This document shows, in pieces, positions 53,778-62,402 of a DNA stretch of 64,000 nt. Position 1 is the first letter of the stretch; each line of letters starts with the position of its first letter. The DNA comes from Thiomicrorhabdus sp041583835 (lineage in GTDB: Bacteria; Pseudomonadota; Gammaproteobacteria; Thiomicrospirales; Thiomicrospiraceae): contig NZ_JBFHFC010000007.1 in NCBI RefSeq assembly GCF_041583835.1, forward strand, positions 1 to 64,000. The letters run 5' to 3'. The position numbers and the translations under genes were made by a program. The notes below the pieces were generated by a model, which searched no databases, was not told the DNA's origin, and was given only the letters and a program-made list of their open reading frames with translations.

Positions 53778-54899
53778 TCAATTCACGTTTTTAGCCTGGC
53801 CTTCAAACTCAACCCTATGTATCGTACGCTTCGTGCGATCTTTCACTTTTCCGGCCAATTGTCCGCAAGCGGCATCAATATCGTCGCCCCTGGTTCTACG
53901 AACCGTACAATTCAAACCTGCATCCTGTAACTTTTGCTGAAAACGGTGAATCGCATTATTAGATGAACGCTGATACTCCGTATTCGGGAAAGGGTTAAAC
54001 GGGATTAAATTGATTTTGCAAGGCAGATCACCAAGGATAGCGATCAATTGATCGGCATGCTCCGGTAAATCATTGATCTTGTCCAGCATGACATACTCTA
54101 CTGTTACATGCTTTTTGCTGTGTCCGCCTTCGACAAAACGATGCAACGCAGGCATCAAAACTTCAAGAGGATATTTTTGATTGATTGGAACTAAAATATC
54201 ACGAAGCTCGTTGTTCGGTGCATGCAAAGAAATAGCCAGACTTACGTCCACTTCTTCTTTAATTTTATCAATTGCCGGCACCACACCCGCCGTACTGATC
54301 GTCACGCGTCTTTTGGACAATCCGTATGCATAATCATCCATCAAAATTCGTGCAACCGGAAACACATGAGTAACGTTCAATAACGGCTCACCCATCCCCA
54401 TGAAGACGACGTTGGAAATACGTCTTTCATCTTTTGGCTTACAACCCAGCGCTTTGTTCGCCACCCACATTTGGGCGATGATTTCCCAATTTTCTAAATT
54501 ACGGTTAAACCCCTGTTGCCCGGTCGAACAAAAACTACACTCCAACGCACAACCGACCTGAGATGAAATACACAAGGTTCCTCGCGTTTTCTCAGGAATA
54601 AACACCGCTTCAATGCAATTGTGATTATCGACTTCCAACAGCCACTTAATCGTGCCGTCGTCGGAATGCTGTTCAGCTACGATTTTGGGCGTTCTAATTT
54701 GAGCAACGGACTTGAGTTTTTCACGCAACGGCTTACTTAGATTGGTCATTTCGTCGAAATCACTGACGCCATGCTGATGAATCCACTTCATTACCTGAGA
54801 GGCACGAAAAGGCTTTTCACCAATTTCGGTAAAATAAGCCTCCATGGCAGATCGATCCATTCCTAGAAGGTCTACCTTATCCATCAATTCCATTGTCAC
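53778..54899 (-). CDS. rlmN: 23S rRNA/tRNA adenine-2 methyltransferase RlmN
   Basis: 373 residues. Radical-SAM motif CALECSFCSTGQQGFNRNLE, the SAM-binding GMGEPLLN, and the late CTVRRTRGDDIDAACGQLAG with the methyl-carrying Cys. Methylates C2 of A2503 in 23S rRNA and A37 in some tRNAs. The start could be MTMEL or the next ATGs; all are close together. Confidence 0.96.
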   Translation of the reverse strand: MTMELMDKVDLLGMDRSAMEAYFTEIGEKPFRASQVMKWIHQHGVSDFDEMTNLSKPLREKLKSVAQIRTPKIVAEQHSDDGTIKWLLEVDNHNCIEAVFIPEKTRGTLCISSQVGCALECSFCSTGQQGFNRNLENWEIIAQMWVANKALGCKPKDERRISNVVFMGMGEPLLNVTHVFPVARILMDDYAYGLSKRRVTISTAGVVPAIDKIKEEVDVSLAISLHAPNNELRDILVPINQKYPLEVLMPALHRFVEGGHSKKHVTVEYVMLDKINDLPEHADQLIAILGDLPCKINLIPFNPFPNTEYQRSSNNAIHRFQQKLQDAGLNCTVRRTRGDDIDAACGQLAGKVKDRTKRTIHRVEFEGQAKNVN

Positions 54900-54914
54900 C
54901 TGATAAATACTCTT

Positions 54915-55337
54915 TTAATCTCTCAGACACAATTCTGTCTGACTGAAAAAATAACCGATTTCACGGGCGGCACTCTCTACAGAATCCGAACCATGGACCG
55001 AGTTTTCACGAACGCATTTTGCAAAATCGGCACGAATGGTTCCCGGCGCGGCTTTTGCCGGATCCGTGACACCCATAATCTCACGATTTTTAAGAATGGC
55101 ATTCTCGCCTTCTAAAACTTGTACGACCGATGGCGCGGAAATCATATATTCAATAAGCGGCTCATAAAACTCACGCCCCTTATGCTCGGCATAAAAACCT
55201 TCCGCCTGCTCACGGGTTAAACGTAACATCTTAGAAGCAATGACGCGCAAACCACCCTGTTCAAAACGCTGTAAAATTGTACCAATTAGGTTTCTTTCCA
55301 CCGCATCCGGCTTAATAATTGAAAAAGTACGCTGCAT
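54915..55337 (-). CDS. ndk: Nucleoside diphosphate kinase
   Basis: 140 residues, standard hexameric type. MQRTFSIIKPDAVERNLIGT contains the Lys for ATP, and NSVHGSDSVESAAREIGYFF carries the phosphate-accepting His. Balances NTP and dNTP pools. Head of the conserved ndk-rlmN-rodZ-hisS cluster. Confidence 0.97.
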   Translation of the reverse strand: MQRTFSIIKPDAVERNLIGTILQRFEQGGLRVIASKMLRLTREQAEGFYAEHKGREFYEPLIEYMISAPSVVQVLEGENAILKNREIMGVTDPAKAAPGTIRADFAKCVRENSVHGSDSVESAAREIGYFFSQTELCLRD

Positions 55338-55399
55338 TTGCTTTTCCTTAATAAAAATAGTTGCATTATTCTAACAATTATTCATTACGGCTGCAGAAA

Positions 55400-55428
55400 A
55401 ACAAAACCCCAGCCATGGCCGGGGTTAG
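55400..55428 (-). terminator. Terminator of the iscR-iscA unit
   Basis: AACCCC/GGGGTT (55405-55410 with 55421-55426) with a GCC/GGC inner stem; on the minus strand it is followed by TTTTGTTTTT. Confidence 0.75.
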
Positions 55429-55459
55429 TAATCTTTAAGAAAGTGAAGCCAAGATCAAA

Positions 55460-55786
55460 TTACACTGTAAATGATTCTCCACAACCACAACTTTCTTTCA
55501 CCTTAGGATTCTTGAAATCAAACCCTTCATTTAGCAGACTTTCTCTGACATAATCAATTTCCATGCCATCGATATTCTCTAAACTTTTTGCATCTACCAC
55601 AACCTGGGTACCGTGACTTTCAAAAACGGAATCATCCGGGTTAATCTCGTCCGCATAATCTACAACGTAAGAAAAACCGGCACAACCACTAACCTTGGTC
55701 GACACTCTTAAGCCAATACCCGAACCTCGCTTGGAGATCATGTTCTTCACTCGCTGTGCAGCAGCTTCTGTTAAGGTAACGGCCAT
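55460..55786 (-). CDS. iscA: A-type iron-sulfur carrier (IscA/ErpA family)
   Basis: 108 residues. The conserved ligand Cys are in KVSGCAGFSYVVDYAD and the C-terminal ESCGCGESF. It carries an Fe-S cluster or iron to apo-proteins. Eighteen bases after iscR and before the terminator; iscS and iscU are not adjacent, so the rest of the machinery is elsewhere. Confidence 0.93.
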   Translation of the reverse strand: MAVTLTEAAAQRVKNMISKRGSGIGLRVSTKVSGCAGFSYVVDYADEINPDDSVFESHGTQVVVDAKSLENIDGMEIDYVRESLLNEGFDFKNPKVKESCGCGESFTV

Positions 55787-55804
55787 ATTTACTCCTTATA
55801 CTAC

Positions 55805-56236
55805 CTATCCGAATTTAATCTCTTTGACATTGACATGCGCCTTATCCAACAGAGATTGTAGCGAAATACCCTTTAAAAAGGAATCTATCAATTCACTCAA
55901 CTCACCCCAAAGCTCGTGGGACAAACACTTTTCCCCGCCTTGGCAATTTACTTTTCCGCCGCATTTACGTGCATCCACAATCTCATCCACGGCATGAATG
56001 ATTTGACTGATTGAAATATCACCCGCCGCACGGCTCAAGCGGTAACCGCCTCCCGGCCCTCTTGCACTTGAAACTAAATCCGCTTTTTTCAATTTAGCAA
56101 ACAACTGCTCTAAATAAGACAGAGAAATCCCCTGTCTTTCAGAAATTAAAGACAAGGTAATTGGCCCATTATTCTGATTCAAAGCAATGTCAATCATTGC
56201 AGTTACGGCATAACGCCCTTTTGAAGTCAATTTCAT
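55805..56236 (-). CDS. iscR: Fe-S-responsive transcriptional regulator IscR
   Basis: 143 residues of the Rrf2 family: winged-helix domain (MKLTSKGRYAVTAMIDIALN, ISLSYLEQLFAKLKKADLVS, GPGGGYRLSRAAGDISI) and the 2Fe-2S Cys triad in KCGGKVNCQGGEKCLSHELW. With its cluster it represses type 1 sites. A fitting site lies over its own promoter. Confidence 0.95.
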   Translation of the reverse strand: MKLTSKGRYAVTAMIDIALNQNNGPITLSLISERQGISLSYLEQLFAKLKKADLVSSARGPGGGYRLSRAAGDISISQIIHAVDEIVDARKCGGKVNCQGGEKCLSHELWGELSELIDSFLKGISLQSLLDKAHVNVKEIKFG

Positions 56237-56267
56237 CGCACTCTTCCCGTTCTTAAACTATCGCTAG

Positions 56268-56296
56268 ATTATACAATAACCATGTAAATTACTCAA
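56268..56296 (-). promoter_or_regulatory. iscR promoter with overlapping type 1 IscR-like site
   Basis: TTGAGT (56296-56291), 17-base spacer, TATAAT (56273-56268), a near-ideal sigma-70 promoter. The spacer and -35 read TTGA-GTAATTTACATGG, matching the E. coli iscR site pattern TTGAnnAATTTACnnGG. Autoregulation is inferred. Confidence 0.7.
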
Positions 56297-56358
56297 GTAA
56301 TATGATGCGTATTTTAGCACCAATCTACGTAAAATTTACACCTTGAGTTCATTCTAAC

Positions 56359-57168
56359 CTAATCAACAACCTTTTTTCCAGCAGAACTTTTCAAATGCGC
56401 CGCCTGCTCGGGATCACTTGGCTCCAATACCGCATCATCCAATTTGGGAAAATGCATATCAATCGACTCCCCGCCAAGCTTCTGAAGCTCTTTAGCCATT
56501 ATCTCTAACTTTTCATCCTGAACCTGTATATGATCCAATAAACTGTAAATCGCTTTTTCAACCGGATCAGCTACATCCTGTCTTACACCGTACGCATCAA
56601 ATCCAATCTTTTCGGCCATCTTAGCTCGGCGTTCCTTAACACCCGACTTCTCTTGTTCAACGATTCTTCCGGGAATTCCGACCACCGTCTTGCCTTCCGG
56701 AACCGGCTTCAAAACCACGGCATTCGATCCAATGCGGGCGTCGTCGCCGACTTCGATAGGACCGAGCACCTTCGCCCCCGCACCGACGACAACACGATTC
56801 CCCAACGTCGGATGACGCTTGCCTTTTTTCCAGGTTGTACCGCCTAAAGTAACGCCATGATACAAGGTACAGTCATCACCGATTTCGGCCGTTTCCCCTA
56901 TCACCACTCCCATACCGTGATCAATAAAAAACCGTTCCCCAATCACACATGCAGGATGAATTTCGATACCGGTAAACCAACGAGCCACCGTTGAAATGAA
57001 ACGTGCTAACCATTTAAGTTTTTTGTTCCATAAAAAGTGCGCGACACGATACCATAAAATGGCGTGCAAACCTGGATAGGTCGTCAGCACTTCAAAAGTA
57101 TTTCGAGCCGCCGGATCGCGTTCGAACACACAATTAATATCTGATCTTAGTCGCTTAAACACGCTCAA
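56359..57168 (-). CDS. cysE: Serine O-acetyltransferase
   Basis: 269 residues. N-terminal helices (residues 1-60), then left-handed beta-helix repeats (GMGVVIGETAEIGDDCTLYH, GVTLGGTTWKKGKRHPTLGN, VVGAGAKVLGPIEVGDDARI) with the catalytic His/Asp. First step of cysteine synthesis. The C-terminal tail is longer than usual. Overlaps the trmJ stop by four bases; iscR lies 122 bases downstream. Confidence 0.95.
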   Translation of the reverse strand: MSVFKRLRSDINCVFERDPAARNTFEVLTTYPGLHAILWYRVAHFLWNKKLKWLARFISTVARWFTGIEIHPACVIGERFFIDHGMGVVIGETAEIGDDCTLYHGVTLGGTTWKKGKRHPTLGNRVVVGAGAKVLGPIEVGDDARIGSNAVVLKPVPEGKTVVGIPGRIVEQEKSGVKERRAKMAEKIGFDAYGVRQDVADPVEKAIYSLLDHIQVQDEKLEIMAKELQKLGGESIDMHFPKLDDAVLEPSDPEQAAHLKSSAGKKVVD

Positions 57169-57926
57169 CCCTCTTTTTGATTTTTAGTCGCCTGACGCTG
57201 TGCCGCCGTCAAAACACCGCGCAATATATCAATTTCTTTAACGTCTAACTGGGCACGATTGAACAATCGACGCATCCTACGCATGAAGCGGGCGTTTTTG
57301 GCAGGATCCAAAAACTCGATATCCTGCAAAGCTTGATACAAGTGATCGTAAAACCCTTCCAACTGCTCAGAAGACGCTAATTTATGACGATAACCCTTAC
57401 TATGCTGCCTTTCGATATCCGTCGCCATTAGACATTCATAGGCAAATACTTGAACCGCAGCACCCAAATTCAATGAACTGTACGTCGGATTTGTCGGGAT
57501 ATGCGCCAAATAGTGGCATTTATCCAATTCCGAATTACTTAAACCGGAATCTTCCCGCCCGAACACCAGAGCAACATCACCCTCTTCCACCGTACTCAAC
57601 GCCAATTCAGCGGTTTCTCTAACATCCAGTTGCGGCCAAGAGACTTTTCGTAACCGGGCACTTGCCCCTATGACCAGCTTGGCGTCTTTAACCGCCTCAT
57701 CCAAACTCTCAACCACCCTAGCCGAATTAAGTACATCGGCCGCACTGGACGCCCTGACCGAAGCGACCTGACTCGGAAACTCTTTTGGGCTGACTAAGAC
57801 CAACTGGCTCAACCCCATATTCTTCATGGCTCTCGCCACGCTCCCGATATTCCCTGGATGGGAAGTTTCAATCAATACAATTCGGATTCTTGACAATCCC
57901 TTATGCAGAGCATAATCTTCAATCAT
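57165..57926 (-). CDS. trmJ: tRNA (cytidine/uridine-2'-O)-methyltransferase TrmJ
   Basis: 253 residues of the SPOUT class. RIRIVLIETSHPGNIGSVAR at the N-terminus, LVFGREDSGLSNSELDKCHY and IPTNPTYSSLNLGAAVQVFA as the knot-forming motifs, and a C-terminal extension (MRRMRRLFNRAQLDVKEIDI) specific for TrmJ. Modifies position 32 of tRNAs. Confidence 0.94.
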   Translation of the reverse strand: MIEDYALHKGLSRIRIVLIETSHPGNIGSVARAMKNMGLSQLVLVSPKEFPSQVASVRASSAADVLNSARVVESLDEAVKDAKLVIGASARLRKVSWPQLDVRETAELALSTVEEGDVALVFGREDSGLSNSELDKCHYLAHIPTNPTYSSLNLGAAVQVFAYECLMATDIERQHSKGYRHKLASSEQLEGFYDHLYQALQDIEFLDPAKNARFMRRMRRLFNRAQLDVKEIDILRGVLTAAQRQATKNQKEG

Positions 57927-58034
57927 TATATTTTTCCGTTATAATTCGCATCCACTTACATTTTAGCGTTTAGCTAATCACTTTATCGCTCGTAGTGCAC
58001 AGATTAGAAATAAAAACCAACATAGGAATTTACC

Positions 58035-58841
58035 ATGCACCCTTTACTCAATGTCGCCAGCATAGCCGCCCGCAGCGCAGGCAGCAACATCATGCACCAC
58101 CTAGACAACATCGATCGTCTGCATATTGAACATAAAGGCAAAAATGACTATGTCAGCGAAGTCGATAAAGAAGCTGAACGGACTATTATACAGACCATCC
58201 AAAAATATTACCCGGACCACACGATTATTGCTGAAGAAAGCGGAAAATCTTCCGGCAACAAAAAATCGGATATCGAATGGATCATCGACCCTTTGGATGG
58301 TACGACCAATTTCCTACATCAATTTCCGTCGTTTTCAGTTTCCATTGCCGTCAAGGAAAAAGGAAAACTCATGCATGGTGTCATCTTCGATCCGCTTCGA
58401 GATGAAATGTTCAGTGCAACCAGAGGGAGCGGTGCAAAACTGAATAACTTCCGCATTCGCACCAGCGAACAGAAAACACTGGATAACGCCCTGCTTGCTA
58501 CCGGCTTCCCATATCACGACTTCAGCTACCTTGACAGCTATATGGCAAGCTTAAAGAGCTTCATGCTAACCACCGCAGGCGTCCGCCGGGCCGGCTCGGC
58601 CGCACTTGACCTAGCTTACGTAGCTTGCGGGCGCGTAGACGGCTTTTGGGAATTCAACTTAAAGCCGTGGGACATTGCCGCAGGTGCCTTGATTGCACAA
58701 GAAGCGGGGGCATTGGTGACGGATTTCATGGGTGCGGAAAACTATCTGGAAAGCGGTAACATTCTGGTTTCGAACCCAAAACTATATAAAGAAATGGCAC
58801 AGACCATCGCCAAAACCATTCCGGCCGAATTAAGACGTTAA
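58035..58841 (+). CDS. suhB: Inositol-1-monophosphatase SuhB
   Basis: 268 residues. Lithium-sensitive phosphatase motifs: EESG(K), WIIDPLDGTTNFLHQFPSFS (metal-binding Asp), and KPWDIAAGALIAQEAGALVT. In gammaproteobacteria the protein also takes part in rRNA antitermination complexes. Divergent from trmJ and convergent with rimI. Confidence 0.96.
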   Translation: MHPLLNVASIAARSAGSNIMHHLDNIDRLHIEHKGKNDYVSEVDKEAERTIIQTIQKYYPDHTIIAEESGKSSGNKKSDIEWIIDPLDGTTNFLHQFPSFSVSIAVKEKGKLMHGVIFDPLRDEMFSATRGSGAKLNNFRIRTSEQKTLDNALLATGFPYHDFSYLDSYMASLKSFMLTTAGVRRAGSAALDLAYVACGRVDGFWEFNLKPWDIAAGALIAQEAGALVTDFMGAENYLESGNILVSNPKLYKEMAQTIAKTIPAELRR

Positions 58842-58849
58842 TTTAAAAA

Positions 58850-59329
58850 TCAGAGGGTGCAGGACATCAAAACCGCATCCTCTTTTCCTTCGATCAAAGA
58901 TAGACTCTCATCATCCCATAACTGACAGCGGTAATAATTCTTTCGTACGCCGTCATGCTGAAACTCGCATTGCTTATAAAGCTTTTGACCGGCTTCATTG
59001 GACGCCCTGACCTCCAACAAAATGAGTCGATAACCACCTGCATTTAATTTTTCTTTCAAAGCATTCATAGCGGCTCTACCGACACCTTGCTTTTGATATT
59101 TTGGTGCCACACAAAAATTCAGCAACTGCACCTCATCCAGAACTGTGAGCATGCATGCATACCCCAACTGTTCGCCTTCGCCGCTGCAAAAAATATAGTT
59201 CAATCCTTGATCCAGGCTATTTTCAAACCCTTTTTTCGACCACGGATAGTCATAGGCCTGCTGCTCAACGCCCATTACCCAATCAAGATCACTTTCATGC
59301 ATAGAACGCAAATAACTAAAACCGGACAT
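58850..59329 (-). CDS. rimI: Ribosomal protein S18 alanine N-acetyltransferase
   Basis: 159 residues, GNAT fold. Typical RimI blocks: YDYPWSKKGFENSLDQGLNY, LNFCVAPKYQKQGVGRAAMN (acetyl-CoA loop), and LEVRASNEAGQKLYKQCEFQ. Acetylates the S18 N-terminus. Last gene of pssA-leuA-(holD-like)-rimI, nine bases after the preceding gene. Confidence 0.92.
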   Translation of the reverse strand: MSGFSYLRSMHESDLDWVMGVEQQAYDYPWSKKGFENSLDQGLNYIFCSGEGEQLGYACMLTVLDEVQLLNFCVAPKYQKQGVGRAAMNALKEKLNAGGYRLILLEVRASNEAGQKLYKQCEFQHDGVRKNYYRCQLWDDESLSLIEGKEDAVLMSCTL

Positions 59330-59338
59330 ATGTAGAGA

Positions 59339-59950
59339 TTAAGAAAGGTTTACGGAAGTAACAACGGATTGATAAAAAGATTGCTTGGCATAAGGATCGA
59401 CCAACATATCCTGCAAACTGGGCACCTCTATCACTTGAAGACCCTCGGAAAGCTGCTCGGACAATTCGCTATCGGACTGCATGCTCAGCACACAATCAAC
59501 ACCGGATTCCACAATCTCTTCCATCGTTGCAAACAGCATTTCTTCGGAAATTAATGCTTCGGTATCGTAATAAACAATCTGATCTTCTGGCCAATTCAGA
59601 GCTTCACAAATATTTAGCCAAAGCTGCCATTCCAGCTGCTCTTCGTCTTCCCAAATCGAGTTTAGACCGGAACCAATCAGAATCAAACCGACCGAATCCT
59701 GAGTGTTTGCAGTGCTCCGATCAACAGACATTGGAGATTGTTCCTGAGCAACCACAACCTCTTCAACTCGATTCGTTTCTGATTCACCATCAAACAATAA
59801 GCCACTTTCAGGCGAGTCATTTAATGGCTCGTCATCATCGAGCGGCATTGATTTTTGGAGCAGCTGGTTTTCAAAAAAAACAGACCTCTCTCGCCAGTTA
59901 GAACCTCCTAACTGTTCAAACAGGTCTGCAGAAAACTTTGGCGAGGACAT
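59339..59950 (-). CDS. Acidic protein in holD position; possible divergent DNA polymerase III psi subunit
   Basis: 203 residues, highly acidic in the first half (about 30-90) with a low-complexity linker. The C-terminal half (from about 85) has ordered sequence: VGLILIGSGLN, WLNICEALNWPEDQIVYYDT, and VIEVPSLQDMLVDPYAKQSF. In E. coli holD lies just upstream of rimI, and psi ends in a similar short pattern of strand, Pro-Ser/Thr-Leu, helix. So a psi-like role is possible on position plus pattern. No catalytic motif. Confidence 0.6.
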   Translation of the reverse strand: MSSPKFSADLFEQLGGSNWRERSVFFENQLLQKSMPLDDDEPLNDSPESGLLFDGESETNRVEEVVVAQEQSPMSVDRSTANTQDSVGLILIGSGLNSIWEDEEQLEWQLWLNICEALNWPEDQIVYYDTEALISEEMLFATMEEIVESGVDCVLSMQSDSELSEQLSEGLQVIEVPSLQDMLVDPYAKQSFYQSVVTSVNLS

Positions 59951-59964
59951 AGAAATTAAAAGCC

Positions 59965-61509
59965 TTAAACGGCTGCTTGCGGATGAGCCTTTTCACCCAC
60001 CGCCTGAAGCTTATTCAAGGCATTGATATAGGCCTTCGCTGAAGCCGTAACAATATCCGTATCCGCGCCTTGACCATTCACAATGCGGCCGGCCAACTCC
60101 AAGCGTACGGACGTTTCACCCATCGAATCGGTTCCGTTAGTTACGTTACTAACCGAATACAATTCCAAAGTGGCACCGGAGGACACCAACTTTTCGATCG
60201 CTTTAAAGGTTGCATCAACGACACCGCCACCATTGGCCGAAGCGGTCGCTTCATTACCGTCAATCCATAAAGTCACTTCTGCAAAAGGCTGCTCGCCGGT
60301 TTCAGTCGCCACCTTAAGAGAAACTAGTCGACAGGTTTCATTTTCAACACGCTGTGCAGAATTATCTGTAACAAGGGCTTGCAGGTCTTCATCATAAATT
60401 TCGTGTTTACGATCCGCCAATTCTTTAAAACGTACAAAAGCCTCATTTAACTCCTGCTCTGTTTCAAAGGTAATACCCAATTCCTCTAAGCGCGAACGGA
60501 AAGCATTACGCCCCGAATGCTTACCCAACACCATCTTATTGGTTGTCCAGCCCACGTCTTCAGCGCGCATAATCTCGTAAGTTTCGCGATGTTTAAGAAC
60601 ACCGTCCTGATGAATCCCGGACTCGTGAGAAAATGCATTGGCCCCGACAATCGCTTTGTTAGGCTGCACGGCAAAACCGGTGATATTAGAAACCAAACGT
60701 GAAGCCGCCAGTATTTCCGTCGTGTTGATTCGAGTATCGACGTCGAAAATGTCCTGACGGGTTTTCACTGCCATCACTACTTCTTCCAACGCCGTATTAC
60801 CGGCACGCTCACCTAAACCGTTAATCGTACACTCGATCTGGCGTGCGCCATTACGCACTGCCGCCAACGAGTTAGCCGCCGCCAAACCTAAATCATTATG
60901 GCAGTGGGCAGAAAAAATCGCTTTATCGGAATTTGGAATGCGTTCAATCAAGTTTTTAAATAGCTGCCCGAATTGATGAGGGACGTTGTAACCTACCGTA
61001 TCCGGGATATTAATGGTCGTCGCTCCTGCATCGATTGCAGCTTCAATCACACGGCATAAAAAATCCAACTCCGAACGACCCGCATCTTCCGGCGAGAATT
61101 CCACATTATCAGTATAATTACGCGCCTTTTTAACCGCCCAAACCGCACGCTCAACCACCTCGTCCGGAGTCATACGTAATTTCTTTTCCATATGAATCGG
61201 CGAAGTCGCGATAAAAGTATGAATTCTTCCCGAATTGGCCGGCTTGATCGCCTCACCGGCGCGTACGATGTCATTTTCAACCGCACGAGCCAAACCGCAA
61301 ATCGTACTGTCTTTAATTACTGAAGCAACCGCTTTTACCGAATCGAAATCCCCTTCACTCGCCGCCGGAAAGCCGGCCTCAATGACATCGACACGCAACT
61401 TCTCTAACTGCTTGGCAATACGCACCTTCTCTTCTTTAGTCATAGAAGCGCCCGGACTTTGCTCGCCGTCGCGCAGGGTGGTATCAAAAATAACTAAATG
61501 GTCTTTCAT
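59965..61509 (-). CDS. leuA: 2-isopropylmalate synthase
   Basis: 514 residues, type 1 form. DTTLRDGEQSPGASMTKEEK at the N-terminus of the TIM barrel, metal ligands in FSAHCHNDLGLAAANSLAAV, catalytic GLGERAGNTALEEV, and a C-terminal leucine-binding regulatory domain. First step of leucine synthesis. Starts nine bases after pssA. Confidence 0.97.
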   Translation of the reverse strand: MKDHLVIFDTTLRDGEQSPGASMTKEEKVRIAKQLEKLRVDVIEAGFPAASEGDFDSVKAVASVIKDSTICGLARAVENDIVRAGEAIKPANSGRIHTFIATSPIHMEKKLRMTPDEVVERAVWAVKKARNYTDNVEFSPEDAGRSELDFLCRVIEAAIDAGATTINIPDTVGYNVPHQFGQLFKNLIERIPNSDKAIFSAHCHNDLGLAAANSLAAVRNGARQIECTINGLGERAGNTALEEVVMAVKTRQDIFDVDTRINTTEILAASRLVSNITGFAVQPNKAIVGANAFSHESGIHQDGVLKHRETYEIMRAEDVGWTTNKMVLGKHSGRNAFRSRLEELGITFETEQELNEAFVRFKELADRKHEIYDEDLQALVTDNSAQRVENETCRLVSLKVATETGEQPFAEVTLWIDGNEATASANGGGVVDATFKAIEKLVSSGATLELYSVSNVTNGTDSMGETSVRLELAGRIVNGQGADTDIVTASAKAYINALNKLQAVGEKAHPQAAV

Positions 61510-61518
61510 TACTCTTCT

Positions 61519-62313
61519 CTATTCTTTTAATTCAGTTTCCGATGACTCGATACTTTTCTCTTCGGACTGCTCTGAATCGTCTTTTTTATTTTGTTTGCGC
61601 AAACTCCTGGTTTTACGCAGCGCCACTAATGTCAAAACCGGGCCGGAAACCGCGTAAACCAAAAATATCAAAAACAAGATCATGGCCGGTTTTAAAGTAA
61701 TCACTACAAACAACAGCACCATCACCAACAAAGTGACAAATGGCACTTTGCCCTTCATATCCAATTCTTTAAACGAACTGAAACGAACATTACTCACCAT
61801 CATCAGGCCGGCTAAAACCGTTAACAACATCGCAACCAACGGCTCAAGCCCCGTCTCAATATTATTACTTTCGACCATCCAAACTAAACCTGCCAGCAAT
61901 GCTGCGGCCGCAGGACTCGGTAAACCTTGAAAGTAACGCTTATCGGCACTGCCTACCTGAGTATTAAAACGGGCCAAGCGCAACGCAGCTCCAACCGTGT
62001 AGATAAAGGCAACCAACCACCCGAGTTTGTCATAGTCATGCAGCGCCCACTGATATACCAATAGCGCCGGAGCCAATCCAAACGAAATCATATCAGCCAA
62101 GCTGTCGTATTCAGCACCGAAAGCACTGCATGAATTTGTCATGCGCGCCACCCGTCCGTCCAAGCCGTCAAAAATCATAGCGACGAATATAGCAATCGCG
62201 CCGGCTTCAAAATGCCCCTGCATTCCGGCGATTACGGCGTAAAAACCGGCAAACAAAGCTGCGGTGGTCATTAAATTGGGCAGTAAATATATACCGCGTT
62301 CAAATGGTTTCAT
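61519..62313 (-). CDS. pssA: CDP-diacylglycerol-serine O-phosphatidyltransferase
   Basis: 264 residues, membrane-integral type II enzyme. CDP-alcohol phosphotransferase motif DGLDGRVARMTNSCSAFGAE and following EYDSLAD supply the Asp residues. About eight helices; the charged tail (KKDDSEQSEEKSIESSE) is cytoplasmic. First gene of the pssA-leuA cluster. Confidence 0.95.
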   Translation of the reverse strand: MKPFERGIYLLPNLMTTAALFAGFYAVIAGMQGHFEAGAIAIFVAMIFDGLDGRVARMTNSCSAFGAEYDSLADMISFGLAPALLVYQWALHDYDKLGWLVAFIYTVGAALRLARFNTQVGSADKRYFQGLPSPAAAALLAGLVWMVESNNIETGLEPLVAMLLTVLAGLMMVSNVRFSSFKELDMKGKVPFVTLLVMVLLFVVITLKPAMILFLIFLVYAVSGPVLTLVALRKTRSLRKQNKKDDSEQSEEKSIESSETELKE

Positions 62314-62340
62314 AAACTACACTTCAAAAATTTTGTGAAT

Positions 62341-62396
62341 ACATCTTTATTTTAACAAGATGTGGTTAGCATCAGGCTTTAAGTTATGCCTGATGC
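62341..62396. repeat. Tandem hairpins between ugd-like gene and pssA
   Basis: ACATCTT (62341-62347) pairs with AAGATGT (62357-62363); GCATCAGGC (62369-62377) pairs perfectly with GCCTGATGC (62388-62396). The second stem lies immediately after the ugd-like stop on the minus strand and may act as its terminator, but lacks a T run. Confidence 0.5.
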
Positions 62397-62402
62397 CGTA
62401 TT

